A DNA stretch of 64,000 bases. Source: Spodoptera frugiperda (taxonomy: Eukaryota; Arthropoda; Insecta; Lepidoptera; Noctuidae). Of the stretch, positions 45,589-56,990 are shown piece by piece. Under the pieces are notes generated by a model. That model was not told the DNA's origin. It saw nothing but the letters and a program-made list of their open reading frames with translations, and did not search any database. Location: assembly GCF_023101765.2 (NCBI RefSeq), contig NC_064234.1, positions 4,030,001 through 4,094,000 on the forward strand. Direction: 5' to 3'. Position numbers and translations under genes: made by a program. Position 1 is the stretch's first letter. Every line of letters starts with the position of its first letter.

Positions 45589-48186
45589 ATGGAAATCAAA
45601 ACAGACATTCCGACAGAGAAGAAATACAAAACTTTCGATAAAACCTTTAAATTGTGCGCTTTCTCGCTAGCATTCGCTTTCCTGTACCCTAACAGAAAAA
45701 CAACTCTCAAGAGATGCGTCACCATCACTTTGATTATCACCTTCTGCGGCGGACAACTCTTCTGGTTCATAACCTACACCTTCAAATGCCTCTATACCCT
45801 AGACCTCTATAATTTCGCCAGAAACATGACTCTAGCAGTTGTCCTAATACTGTTTTTTATCAAAACGTATTATGCTATTTATGCAACCCCAAAATTTGCA
45901 ACATTGCTGGAGAAAATAACTGAAGATCTTTTAGAAGCTAACAATTTAGGGGAACAACAACAAAAATTGTACGACGAACACATTAAAATAGCAAAAGTAG
46001 GGGAGATATCCTGGTTGGTGATACCTGTACTCATGAGCGCCATATTCCCTCTTTACGCTGGAACTTTAATGAGTATAGAGAGCATCGAGACTGATGATTA
46101 CCAGAGACGCATGGTGCACGACATGGAACTGCTTTACGTAGAGGACATTCAGAGTGAAACGCCATTCTTCCAGTGCATGTTTGCCTACAACTGCGTCCAA
46201 TGCGTTGTTCTTGTTCCCAATTACTGCGCATTTGACGGATCTTTCTGCATAGCGACAACACATATACAGTTGAAATTGAAGTTAATGGCATTAAAAGTTC
46301 ATGATGCCTTTAAATATTCGAAAAACAAACACGAATTACGAATGAAAATGAATGAGGCAATCAGAGACCACCAAGATACGTTGGATTTTTATGTTCAAAC
46401 GCAAAAGTTGTTTGGTCCCTGGCTGTTTTTTGTGTTTCTGCTGACGTCTTTCATGATAACGTTTAACTTGTACCAAATGTATTTGCTGCAGCGGATAGAT
46501 CCCAAGTACACGTCGTTCGGGTTGGTCGGCGTGATGCACATTTACTTGCCCTGTCAATATGCGAGTTCCTTAACGAAGGTAGGTGATTGATTTCTGTTCT
46601 TAATTACATTCGCTTACTGCTTTACTAATCACCCGTAGGCTACTGTTAATCTACGGAAGTTCTGTCTATATTAGAAATAGCAATTTAATTTATTCTTTCA
46701 CGGTCTTCTAGTGTTAGATTTTCCTCATTTTTTTAATTCTTTCTATTCTATAGTTAGTCTGTAATGAAATTGTATAAACTTTGGTTCAATCTAATTAATA
46801 CAAAACAAATACAAAGAGATGTCATAACTGCATTTTCCTTTAACATAATGCGTGACATTTTACGGGGAGCTCAGAACGTTACAGACTACGCCCCTCTCTA
46901 TTTTCCAACATGATATCCCATACTACAAACACACTTTCTGAGCGGTTATAACCTATCTACACCTTTTACTTAAATATCATTGGGGAGAGCCTAATTTGTT
47001 TTGTCACAGTATGCAATCACATTATTGCATCTCCTCTTTGTACATGCTTCATGGTTCAAACATAAAATGTTGATGGCTGGATAAAGATTAATTGCCAGGA
47101 TTTCCTAGAACAAAAATTGTCCGCCCGTATATGCAATTGCGTGGTCAAGTCACGGGCATAAAATCAAATCGTGCATTATATCCTGCAACAAAAATCACAA
47201 TTAACCAACAAGGATATATTACAACGCAACCGTAGTTAGATCAAATAGATAGTGTTTAACCAGTAGCTAATGATTACCTTCTAGTAATGAGAACATTAGC
47301 AAGACCATAAGCTGTGTGTTCATAACGACTATCGAGATGTAAGAACAGGTTGTAGTACAGCCGTGATTTATTAAATCAAGTACTTCGACATACCACTTAC
47401 CGGTAACATACGATTTAAATTAAAATGTGTAATTCGATTTTGCTTAAGGATATTGTATAGATATTTCTAATATAGTAGGAGTTGCTAGACAATATCTTAC
47501 AACCTAGCTGGTTTACCAGGAGTCCGGGTCGAAATGCAGGAGTAGAAACGGAGTAGTTTCTATTCAGTAAGTATCTGACACTCCGCCTCGCGTCGCTCAA
47601 TGCGGGAGAATGATTTTTCCCCTCCCCCTCAAAAAAAAAACATTACCTACTGGTTTGTATATCAACCAAAGTATCTTGGAATGAGGATGGAAAGATATGT
47701 ATATAAGTATATAGCTATCTTCTTATAACCAATTTAAAAGATTTAATTACGATGAAGATCATCAAGAGATTACAGACATTAAAATACGAAAAAATTGCTT
47801 ATTATTATGACTTTATTTAATTAAACCGACTTTAAAAAAAGATGGAGGTTCTCAGTAGGACCTGTATGTATGTTAGTCCTAGTATTGGCTGTACGGATTT
47901 TAACGAAGGCACCAAGCTTGCACCCACTTGCAAATTAAACAAAATAGATTTAAAAAAGTTAGTGTTACTTTTCTTTCAGGTGAGTGAAGATATTCCCAAC
48001 GACTTGTACGTTGTCGACTGGGAAGTATGGGCAGACCCCAACATCACCAAACAGCTGATCTTCATGATCACCAAGGCCCAGAAGGAGATGATTATGACTG
48101 GAATGGGTCTAGTGGTCTACAATATGGAACTGTTCAAGTCTATAATGCAAACTTCTTACTCCTTCTTCACTTTGATTACTGCTTAA
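45589..48186 (+). CDS. odorant receptor, 7-transmembrane, 398 residues, two exons
   Basis: An insect odorant receptor, an odour-gated cation channel subunit that works in the dendritic membrane of olfactory neurons together with the co-receptor Orco. Exon 1 is 45589-46578 (330 codons, ending LTK before a GTAGGT donor). Exon 2 is 47980-48186 after a TTTCTTTCAG acceptor, starting VSEDIPNDLY; the intron is phase 0. The ATG sits in aagaaaaaATGG. Rough membrane segments by hydrophobicity: residues 43-63, 80-99, 139-159, 198-220, 277-299, 307-327 and 367-390. The C-terminal part shows the family signature: a tryptophan in DWEVW at 343-347, then MITKAQKEMIMTGMGL and SYSFFTL at 389-395. Its length fits the usual 380-440. 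No frameshift or stop is seen, so it looks functional. The cytosolic loop between segments 4 and 5 is typical. No other receptor gene is adjacent in the window. I cannot assign its ortholog number or ligand. Confidence 0.93.
46579..47979 (+). other. intron of the odorant receptor gene (phase 0)
   Basis: GTAGGT donor at 46579 and TTTCAG acceptor ending 47979. The pyrimidine tract 'ttacttttctttcag' is strong. It contains family A copy 16 and, at 47821-47870, 'accgactttaaaaaaagatg', resembling another moth retroposon tail. The reading frame of exon 2 stays open upstream to 47842, but the residues there are not receptor-like, supporting the splice call. Confidence 0.85.
47502..47640 (+). repeat. 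family A SINE-like repeat, copy 16 (intronic)
   Basis: 'cctagctggtttaccaggag' to the ccccctcaaaaaaaaaa tail; same strand as the receptor gene and about 340 bp before the splice acceptor. Confidence 0.8.
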
Positions 48187-48337
48187 AGAAGAAAGAAGAA
48201 GATGAACTCAGTTAACTGACTTGAATCTTTGGAAAACTAAACTGATACCTACTTAAAATAATTGTTTTCTTTCTGTCTGATATTCAACTTTAAACCTATT
48301 ATTGTACCTATGTTAATATTATATGTCTGTCTGAATT

Positions 48338-48612
48338 TTATGACTGCCTTGTTAGTTACAAGTGGTCAGAAGTGGGAATGCCGGACAAGGGATCTCGAGT
48401 TCGATTTTCGGGTTGGGCAAAGTATTACTGGGCTTTTTTCGGTTTTTCGAAAATTTCTCAGTAGTAGTACGGAGTTTGGAATTGTGCCCAGTATATGGCA
48501 ATAGGCTCACTCCCTATTACAAGGGACTTATAACACAAATGGTGAAAAGTGGGTGTACATTGTATAGCGGCATTTCGTGCCGTAATGTGCAAAGGCGTGA
48601 CGTTGCATATTA
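48338..48612 (+). repeat. family D tRNA-derived SINE, copy 2 (in receptor 3' region)
   Basis: The most complete D body in the window: 'gatctcgagttcgattttcg' (B box side), 'tattactgggcttttttcgg', 'gtgcccagtatatggcaata', 'aacacaaatggtgaaaagtg', 'tagcggcatttcgtgccgta', then a deletion of the cctctgcctacc part and gcgtgacgttgcat. The A box is damaged. It starts 152 bp past the receptor stop, in sense orientation. Two open frames over it are spurious. Confidence 0.85.
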
Positions 48613-48780
48613 TATGTTTCGTAGTTGGAGAGATGTATCGACAGCTAAAAGAAGAGTTTAATTTTAACCGCAGTAATTTTTTAACAATTTCGTCACGTAA
48701 CTTAATTTTTAAAGCACCAAACAGGTATTATATACCACTTTAGCTAATTAACGCACATTGCAGTAATTTTTAATTCGTGA

Positions 48781-48786
48781 AATAAA
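48781..48786 (+). terminator. candidate polyadenylation signal of the receptor gene
   Basis: First AATAAA downstream of the receptor stop, followed within 40 bp by T-rich 'gtaatttttattttattt'. If used, the 3' untranslated region would be about 600 bases and include the family D SINE. Inference. Confidence 0.4.
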
Positions 48787-49032
48787 TATAATTTCGACTG
48801 TAATTTTTATTTTATTTAAATTAAACTTTGCGTAACCCTCCATTTAAACATATTGCAGCATTTAAAGAGTTTATTAAATACCTGACACATTTTTACTTAT
48901 TATAATGTATTTGGGATGTAATTAAGATATATGACGATATTATTAAGTAGTAATAAGTAAAGGTTTAATTAATTGGGAAATTTCGTACAATTTACCTTCG
49001 TTTACGATATTACCACTCGGTCTTATGTGACA

Positions 49033-49205
49033 AGTAAAGGTACGCGTCCACAGACCCGCATCGTACGCATCTCACGCCCGTTGCGTGCGAAGCGTACGAT
49101 GCAGGCAGGATTTTAGTTTGTCTCCTATAGAAACTCATACAACTGCGTCCATTGATCCGCATCGTAAGCTGACCGCATCATCAGCAATGCACATGCGATG
49201 CGTAA
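49033..49205. mobile_element. possible MITE with hairpin and repeated subterminal unit
   Basis: A GC-rich block in AT-rich DNA. Perfect 11-bp arms gcatcgtacgc (49058-49068) and gcgtacgatgc (49092-49102). The unit gcgtccacagacccgcatcg recurs about 100 bp later as gcgtccattgatccgcatcg, and the block closes with 'acatgcgatgcgtaag'. Ends and target duplication are not resolved. Confidence 0.5.
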
Positions 49206-49297
49206 GTACTGATGATGACCTGAAGACTTTTACCTCAAGATACCGACAGTTGTATCCCAATTTAGATCTGGCATTATAAAACTCAGCATAAACATTT

Positions 49298-49442
49298 ATG
49301 ACTGCCTCGTTGGTCGTCAGGTTTGCAAGTGCGACTGCCGGGCATGCGTATTATTGGGTTTTTCGAAAAATTTCTTTTTTCGGTTTTTCGAAAATTTCTT
49401 AGTAGTAGCACGGAGTCTGGAATTGTATCCAGCATATGGAAA
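49298..49442 (+). repeat. family D tRNA-derived SINE, copy 3 (deleted, duplicated middle)
   Basis: Head 'tgactgcctcgttggtcgtc', no B box, the segment tttttcgaaaatttc present twice in tandem, then 'gtagtagcacggagtctgga' and cagcatatgg. 3' truncated. Confidence 0.8.
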
Positions 49443-50678
49443 AGCTTAATTTAATACTCATTTACGACTAAAATTAGAATATAATGATTGTCATTTTTTG
49501 TCTTATTTGTAATAAGAAAAAATAACTTAAACAAAACACCTTGCACAACACAATGTTTCGCGTGCTAAATGAATAAAAAGTTTGCATGTGTATACAATAT
49601 CATACTATTATTATGATTATATTAATATTAATGAATGCGCTTTTCGGGCACATTAAATCTGCATTCGTACATTACATGTGCTGTCAAGGCTAATTGCACT
49701 GTCATTACGGAGCTGATTAGATCAACAGCGTACACAATAAATGATATTGTGTACCTTTTTTGTTCAGTAACTAAAATTAGTGTTCGATTTGTCTTTATTT
49801 AGACACCCACCCGACAATATCGCAATTGCAAATAAACGACTTATTTGAATTGCGTCATATTTTTGCATAAACAACAATAGTACGTGCCTATTTCAAAGTT
49901 AAAGTAAATACCTACACTTATAAAGAATACGATGAAGAATTATAATTCTTATCTTCTCCGTTGCCTGAAATGCGTCCACTGCTGAACAAAGGCACCTTCA
50001 TCGTCGTCGTCTTAATAGGGGTTTGGCATAATTCTTACCCCTTTGACTGGCAGCAGAAAGCTTTACGTAGAAATTCGCAAACTTGTCTGCAGCTAAATCA
50101 TCCACAAGGTCTAACTCGGTCAAAGGGTTCTTACTCGATTCGTCGCAACAAATCACCAAACAACAACAAACCACAAATTACTCGGTATCGAGTCGCCTTT
50201 TTAAAACAATCCAATAAAATTCTTCTTCTCAGTGAGTATCAGTCAAACATAGTCATTAGACTATATTTATTCTTGCCAACTTTTCGAGCAAGAAGGTACA
50301 AATAGTACTTACCTTAAATATAAAAATGTGTACTCAAGTGCTTCCAGATCCATTTACTTATAATTTGAAAATATAATATCTTTACAGAACACAATGGCAG
50401 ATTTAAATCATTATTTTTTAAAGATAAAAATCTGGATTCCATTATATTGTTATAAATAAGAGTTCTGGTGACGAAGCAATTATGTTTTTATCAATTAAAA
50501 GCTTTGCGGAAATGTTAACCATTGTTGAGAATAAAGTGCACTGAAAAATGAATAAAAAAGTTAACGTTAACAAAGTGAATTAGTTGCAACAACTGCATCG
50601 TAGGTACCTACGTAGTTGGTCAGTATGCGAATGTTTGCAAAACGAAAAGATATTTTTCTCTAATTTATTTTTGAAATT
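49443..50678. other. intergenic with one retroposon trace
   Basis: At 49961-49990 'gcctgaaatgcgtccactgc' then tgaacaaaggc resembles a recurrent lepidopteran repeat motif. The plus open frame 49961-50305 runs through it and has no gene support. Confidence 0.45.
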
Positions 50679-50952
50679 TTTATGGTATGGCCGGTAAACG
50701 AGCAGAGGGATCACCTGATGGTAAGCAATCGCCGCCGCCCATGGATACCTTAAACACCAGACGCATTACAAGTGCGTTGCCAACCTTTTGGAGGTTAGAA
50801 ATTTAAGGATTGTTGGGGAATCGGGGTTTGGGAATATTGGGAGGGGTAATTGGGCCTCCTCCTTACTCATACAACGAAACACAACGCAAGAGTTGTTGCA
50901 CGTCGGTTTTGTGTAGGGTTTGTCACTCCAGTCGAGCCGGCCCATTCGTATG
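50679..50952 (+). repeat. family B repeat, copy 8
   Basis: Nearly complete; lacks only the final ccgaagcatggctctcccac. Confidence 0.85.
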
Positions 50953-51509
50953 CATTTATTTCAGTTGGCGTCTTAATTACCTACACATAAACCCATAATT
51001 TATACTCTCACGATCCTATGGGACTGCATCGCAATCCAATGATTGCAACAATTCTATCCAACTCTTACTTTAAAGTCGACACCTCATAACTCATCATTTT
51101 ATTCACAATCTCAAAACCAACGAGGCAATCACTTGACTTTAAATATTCCAAAAATCTTGCTCTACACACACACAGACGCACAATCTATTGTTAATTACAC
51201 AGATTACGAGAGCGCAGTATTTTACACTAAAATTACATGATGACGAAGCGTAGTATTTACTTGCAGCAAAAAAAATCGTAAAAACGTAAGTATGTACGGT
51301 AATTGAGGAGGCGAAAAATCTCACCTCACTATGCTCATACGCATTTTAAGCTTCAAATTACGTAAAACACTTCCTCGTTTTTGTGTTTTTAACGATTTAA
51401 AAACGTTTTAAGATGCACTAATTAAAGTGAAGTTTTGTGTATTATGCTGGTTCCGTATTTGATCCAATGTACTCGTACAGTGTACACTGTGGATGATATT
51501 GAATTATTG
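50953..51509. other. intergenic, nothing assignable
   Basis: Short CA-rich stretch at 51162-51175; no gene signal. Confidence 0.5.
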
Positions 51510-51790
51510 TTTTATGGCACCAGCCGGTAAACAAACAAACAAATCACCTGATGGTAAGCAATCGCTGCCACCCATGACTCCCGAAATACCACGGCGCCAC
51601 CGGCGTTACAAGTGCGTTACCAGCCTTTTAGGGGTTGTTGGGGAATCGGGCTAATTGGACCTCCAGTAACCTCAATTATACAACGAAACATAACACAAGC
51701 GTTGTTGTACTTTGGTTTTCTATAAAGCCGCGGTATTACTCCGGTCGAGCCGGCCCATTGCCGTGCCGAAGCATGGCTCTCCCACACTTA
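51510..51790 (+). repeat. family B repeat, copy 9
   Basis: Complete at both ends ('ggcaccagccggtaaacaaa' to ctctcccacactta), with the gggattgggaagattggg part deleted. It lies in the same orientation as copy 8, 560 bp away. Confidence 0.85.
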
Positions 51791-52439
51791 TGAACACAAT
51801 GGTATTAACTTCTAATTTAAAGTTTACGAACATTTGTTACTTTAAAGCTATACATAAGTTTTTATTTGCGATCTTCTTGATGATCTTATTTATGTGACAC
51901 AATCTAGTGTACAATCAAATCTTTTCAGCCACACAAAGTCCACTGAACATAGATCTCTCCAATAACTTCAATAACGAGCTGCGATGAATGGTTGAAACTT
52001 TGGAAGTGACCTGCATTAAAACCTAATCAAATAGACGAGTTATGGATGAATGTAGTCGGATTACTTAAAACATTAGTACCGTAAGTGATTCAAATGGTCC
52101 CATGAACTAGATACGTGACTGCGCAGGTTTACGAGATTCATGAGAGCTATATTCGATACTGATAAAATGTCTTCATCTGTCAATTTCAATTTCATATCCT
52201 AATCAACTCTTTATAGGTCAGCAACTGATGCTGAACAACTTTTAGATATGATTTGAATGTATTCTGATCTGAATGCCTCAATCGAGTGCTATTACACGTC
52301 AGCTGCGCGTTGAGTGACGTAATAATCGGAGCACAACGGTACAGCCTCTAAAGCATGATAGCTATCGCACGCCGTCGATAGCAAAAGTGTCTGCCGACCC
52401 TGGCGTGCCCCCTCTACAGGTGGAGGGGGCTACTCCAGC
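51791..52439. other. upstream of the 52.5 kb promoter, nothing assignable
   Basis: AT-rich until about 52360, where GC content rises sharply into the promoter region. Confidence 0.5.
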
Positions 52440-52560
52440 TCCCTTCACCTTCGAGCCGCACGCCGCGCGCGACCAATGACCGCCCGCCCCGGCCCGGCGA
52501 AAGGTTTTATATACAAGTGGAATTCGCACTGCCAAATTGCTATAAGTCAAAATATAGGGT
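52440..52560 (+). promoter_or_regulatory. GC-rich core promoter with CCAAT and TATA elements
   Basis: GC-rich DNA ('gaccaatgaccgcccgcccc', CCAAT at 52473-52477) leads to ttttatatac with TATATA at 52508-52513. Transcription would start near 52540, giving a GC-rich leader of about 225 bases before the ATG at 52767. The order CCAAT, TATA, leader, signal-peptide ATG is what makes this convincing. The exact start site is inferred. Confidence 0.6.
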
Positions 52561-52766
52561 AGTCGGGCGGTTGACTCGTTCGTGGAGCACTCGGCGCGCG
52601 TGTCTCCGTACTGTCGTCTTCTACCAGCGTAGTGCTGCGTGCGCGTGCGACTCACGCTGCTGGGATTATACGCGTCCTGAACACTCGAGCCAACGGGCCA
52701 ATGCACCGTCACTGGAGGCCTTTGTAGTCATTTGTTTTATACAGGCATCAAACTTTGTGTGATAAC

Positions 52767-52863
52767 ATGGGGTGCAGTGGAAGATTATATTTTCTGACTC
52801 TTGTTTTGTGCGTTGTGACTGAACTTGCGATCGGTGTGAGAGTGGTGCCCAAGAGAAAGAAAG
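52767..52863 (+). CDS. first coding exon of a secreted or membrane protein (signal peptide)
   Basis: ATG in strong context (gataacATGGgg) opens MGCSGRLYFLTLVLCVVTEL, then AIGVRVVPKRKK, and ends AAAG|GTAAAT with a phase-1 donor at 52864. Residues 6-20 are a classic signal-peptide hydrophobic core, with likely cleavage after AIG (residue 23), followed by a strongly basic start of the mature chain (KRKK). A phase-1 intron straight after a signal peptide is common in secreted proteins. It sits 254 bp below a TATA box. I do not recognise the protein. If spliced to the exon at 62467 the frame closes at residue 43. Otherwise the rest lies beyond the window. Frames on the minus strand here (52362-52712) and the GTG-started plus frame 52517-52762 are shadows. 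Confidence 0.55.
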
Positions 52864-54385
52864 GTAAATTAATATTTATTACTATTATTATCTATCGTGA
52901 AACTATTATTGTTCTATTGTGTAAGTTTTAATACTTCTCGTAATATTCTATAATGAGAGGCTATAAATTGTTCGTTATGCACTAAAACGTATTTTAAAGC
53001 CTTACCTCATGTACTCAGGCGCTAGATAAATGTACGATTTCATATTGCAGCCGTTTGAACCGAATGCGGTCACTATTACCCAATGTTTTGATTCGTTGTT
53101 TAACTCTACATAACATTTGTAATATCTCATACTCATTGCACGTAAATACCTTATTTATCTACTTTAAAATCTATGTAATAAAATGCTAGCCAAGGTATAT
53201 TTATCTTCCACATTTTATATTATTATTTAATTGTCTGCATATTTATAACGACAAGATAAAATCCATATTCATTTTTATGCTTATAATTTCTAAACATTAA
53301 TTATATTTTTTATTAAATAGTATCTGAAAAACCAGTAGCAGAAATCGTAAACTCTCTACCATAAATTAATTGGAACCCGCCATTACTTATATCATAAAAT
53401 AAAATCTAATTTCTTTTTATATGCTAGAAAATACTAAAACTATGCTGATAGCTAAATATAAATTATTATTAATGTTATATTAATAAATTAACATTTAATA
53501 ATATTTATTTATTTATTTTCGTTGACAATAACCCTTAATTTACTGTCTATTGATATTTAAAACCCATTTCTAAAATTTACCGTGAATTTAAAGTTGCAAT
53601 TACAGCGTTATCAAATGCATTGAAAATTAAATTACAAGGTACTCGCTTTCATCAAATGCAGCAATAAAATTAAGATACCATATATTATTTCAAATTTAAC
53701 TACATAATTTAAATACGATGAATGACTTTTCCTGCAGTAAACTACTCAATTGATCCTGTCGTTTTCAATACACAGCGGAAATATGATGTCTCAGTTTCGA
53801 TTATTAGATTTTACTACCATGTTCTAACCATATTCCGCAGTCGGAATATTTCATTTTTTAGTAATCAGTTAGTTTAAAATTACATTTTTTATTCAACAAT
53901 AATTGAATAATATTATTTATAAAAATAGTTTACTAAACTTTCGTCTCAAGACGCCACAAAAATAGTGAAAAAAAAACAATCAAAAACTCAATTAAAAAAA
54001 AAACAATAGCGCGCACACGCTAACACCGTTATATGTCCGAATTATATGACACTCATATTATAGTACCTACTCACCTTCGGATAACAACGTGTTTTTCACA
54101 TAAAAAAAAACTTTAAAACAATACTCTACGTAGTTAAACTTTACCGTTGGGCAAACAGTTAGTCTAGTTGGATTTCGGTAAAAGAAGTTTTTAGTTTGCA
54201 AAAAATTAGGTCATAGAATTAAAAAAACCGACTTTATAAGCCATAGAAATAGAGTACAATAGGTTTCTTTCTCAAAGAATGCGTGACTAACTGTCATCGT
54301 TAGACTCTCAATTCCGTGTTTTTACTTCCCCTTTCAATTTATTATTATTTTTCCTTTAAAACGGTGCTAAGTTTATATAAACGTA
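52864..54385 (+). other. start of a long candidate intron, no internal exon seen
   Basis: Very AT-rich (many AATTAAT/TTATTA strings); no exon-like block. A short 'aaaaaaaccgactttataag' near 54223 resembles a retroposon end. Confidence 0.45.
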
Positions 54386-54544
54386 CCGGAGCTGCGGAAT
54401 ATCTAGCGGATTTACCGGGGCTCCGGCTCGAAAAGCAAGAATAGGAACGGGGTGGTTTTTAGTCAGTAATAGTCTGACATTCCCTCTCGCCTCGCCCAAG
54501 AAGAGAGGAGAGGGCATTAGATGATTGTCACCCCTTAAAAAAAA
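54386..54544 (+). repeat. family A SINE-like repeat, copy 17 (full length)
   Basis: 'ccggagctgcggaatatcta' to caccccttaaaaaaaag, close to consensus. If the 52.8 kb exon splices to 62.5 kb, this copy is intronic. Confidence 0.9.
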
Positions 54545-55860
54545 GACTATAGAACGTTAAATTCACAGCAGCGTTTTAGAGACATTTTTACTTTTTTTAT
54601 CGGTATCATTCGCCTTATATCTTAAATACTAAGAACTAAACCCAGTTTACTTTACTTATTTCTTTTAATTAAGAAATGACATAAATTGTCACTTAAGTAT
54701 TTAGTACGTTTTTTTAACGCCATATATTACTTATCTTGTCTCGAAAAACTAACTGCAACATTAACTCTAAATTGAATTAGAACGCTAATTATTTACTTAC
54801 GGTAACTTAACGAGAAGTATGTAAAAACTACCTTTTTTGCGATGAAATTTAACTTTTTGCTCGAAACGAGATATTCTACATAATTTAGAGAATGCACGCG
54901 AACATTGGAACGTGGGCCACCTCAAACCGCGATTAGAATTCGCTCAACTATTTTAGCCAACTTAAATATAGGATACTTTCATTTAAATAGACGATTAATG
55001 TCCATTAGCTGTCATGTCAATCCAAAATCTTTAGATAAAAATCGTTTTTTGACATTAGTTCTACAGAGTTTCTGTCAAAAATTAAGATCAATTCAATGAT
55101 TTTGAATATTTTTTAAGATCGGTTATTGAAATTGACAGTTAGTGAACCCTTTCCATTTCTACTTATTATTGAGCCATTTGTAAATGACCAACCAACGAAT
55201 CATTATTGCTCATTGCACCAGACCAAACCAACTACATAACTGCCAATAACCACCAATCTTATTCATAGTCCCACAATAATTAACGGTGAATTTTTGACAT
55301 GACTCTCATTTTCTCACTCCACTAACGAACGCAGCAAGGTTGCGTGTCTAGTGTTGCAATGGATTTCTTAAGTTCCACAGTAGTTCTCACACATCCTGTA
55401 TCGATTGAACGTTGCTACATGCGCGTGAGATTCGTAATTTCCGATTTAATTATCTGTTTCTCCGTATAATTCTGGCTTGGAGACTTCCGACTAATTAGTA
55501 GATTTAAACTAATTCTGTGCGAAATTACCGGTCTTTAAACCGCACTATAATGTTCAATCTCGCTTTTATGTCTGTATATTTAACGACTAAATTTAAATGA
55601 ATAATCTACAAAACTTACTTTTTATCAAAACTTCAACAGCTATGCAATCCTTTTGTGTATAAAGACAGAATTTTCCCATATAAGTAACAGTAGTATACAG
55701 TACCATAAACAGTTATAAATGCCCAGCATTATTTCCCGACAATTCTATTCGAATGTTTTTATAGATTAGACTTCGCAACAATGTATTATGGAAAACGTCC
55801 TTCAGTAACAACTGTGACAGACATTAAACGATATTAAACTAGTATAGAGTACGTTATATG
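54545..55860. other. candidate intron sequence, nothing assignable
   Basis: No repeat match; the open frame 54905-55099 (plus) shows no family feature. Confidence 0.45.
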
Positions 55861-56008
55861 TGGTTCAAGTTTACTTTACGTTGAACGAAAACGAAACGAG
55901 AACGTATGGCGCTCTGATTGGCTAATGCGAATGAACCAACCAATCAAAGGTACCGAACGCGCTCTGGTTTCGATCTCGTTAAACGTAAAGCAAACTCGTA
56001 CTAAGCCC
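55861..56008. mobile_element. family K foldback MITE, copy 3 (two-arm form)
   Basis: 'cgttgaacgaaaacgaaacg' and 'atggcgctctgattggctaa' fold onto 'accaatcaaaggtaccgaac' and 'cgtaaagcaaactcgtacta'. The left terminus is degraded. Confidence 0.8.
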
Positions 56009-56771
56009 TCGGTTTTCGGTATCCATCGGATCTAAGCATCGTGTATTCTCGTAATAGAGACATGTGACATCTCTCACTTTTCTTTACAAATGTGTGAGAG
56101 AGAAAATGTTGACGTCACACGCTTACGAGGCAAGATTTCAAAACCTGTGAGAGTAAGTCGCGTGCTCCATTCGATTTTCCAAATAATTAGATGCAATTGC
56201 GTCTTCGTAATGCGCATATTAATGGAAAATTGTTATAAGACTAGCTTTGATTGTACCGCCGTCTCATGTTTAATATCTAGTTACCAATTAAGACAATAAT
56301 ATGTATATAACATTACTTTGAACAGGATGTTATTATATAACTACCTATTTATTACAACATTACACAAGACTAAACATACTATCTGTCAGATCTGATCTCC
56401 AAAATGTTTGAAGACTTGATTGACAAAAACTGTATGCTTAATAATCTGATTATACTAATCAGAAGGGCGTGAACACACGTCGGCTATGATATTATGAAAC
56501 CGTTAATTTATTCAAATCCAATTCAGTTCCTTTGCCGGAAGACTGGCTGGCTATAAAAAGCGTTGCTCGCATAAAATATCCATTACAGCACTATCATTGC
56601 TAACACCTTTGTACAAACCTAATTAATATGTTTAGAAATAATTTATTAACGATCTGTTAATTACTGTTATCTTCAACGTTTTACCCTGAAGTTTAGAGGT
56701 TTTTTAACTGGATGCTAGCGAACAATGTTAACCTGAACGATATAAAAATCATTCAGTTGAATCAAAAATGT
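56009..56771. other. candidate intron sequence, nothing assignable
   Basis: The open frame 56090-56299 (plus) has no recognisable domain or splice boundaries. Confidence 0.45.
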
Positions 56772-56990
56772 ACTTACAGATAACCGACATGAAACAACGC
56801 TTGCATTGTATTTCTTTATGTCAGTGAGGTTATCGAAGGCCCAATCACCCCCAATTTTCTCAATCCGATTCTCCAACAACCATTAGATTCCTAACTCCCA
56901 AAAAGCCGGCAACGCACTAGTAACGCCTCTGGTGTTTCGGGTTTCCATGATATACGCAGCGATCGTTAACCGACTTATACCATAAGAAAA
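56772..56990 (-). repeat. family B repeat, copy 11 (antisense)
   Basis: 'gataaccgacatgaaacaac' through 'cctctggtgtttcgggtttc' to 'accgacttataccataagaa'; the ctctcccacac end is missing. Confidence 0.8.

Noticed and set aside
47842..47979. Upstream extension of the receptor exon 2 frame
   Set aside because: The residues do not resemble a receptor, and a strong TTTCTTTCAG acceptor at 47979 fits the phase and conserved intron position.
52362..52712. 116-codon open frame on the minus strand
   Set aside because: It lies over the GC-rich promoter and leader of the plus-strand candidate gene. High GC makes long chance frames, and there is no signal peptide, domain or splice support.
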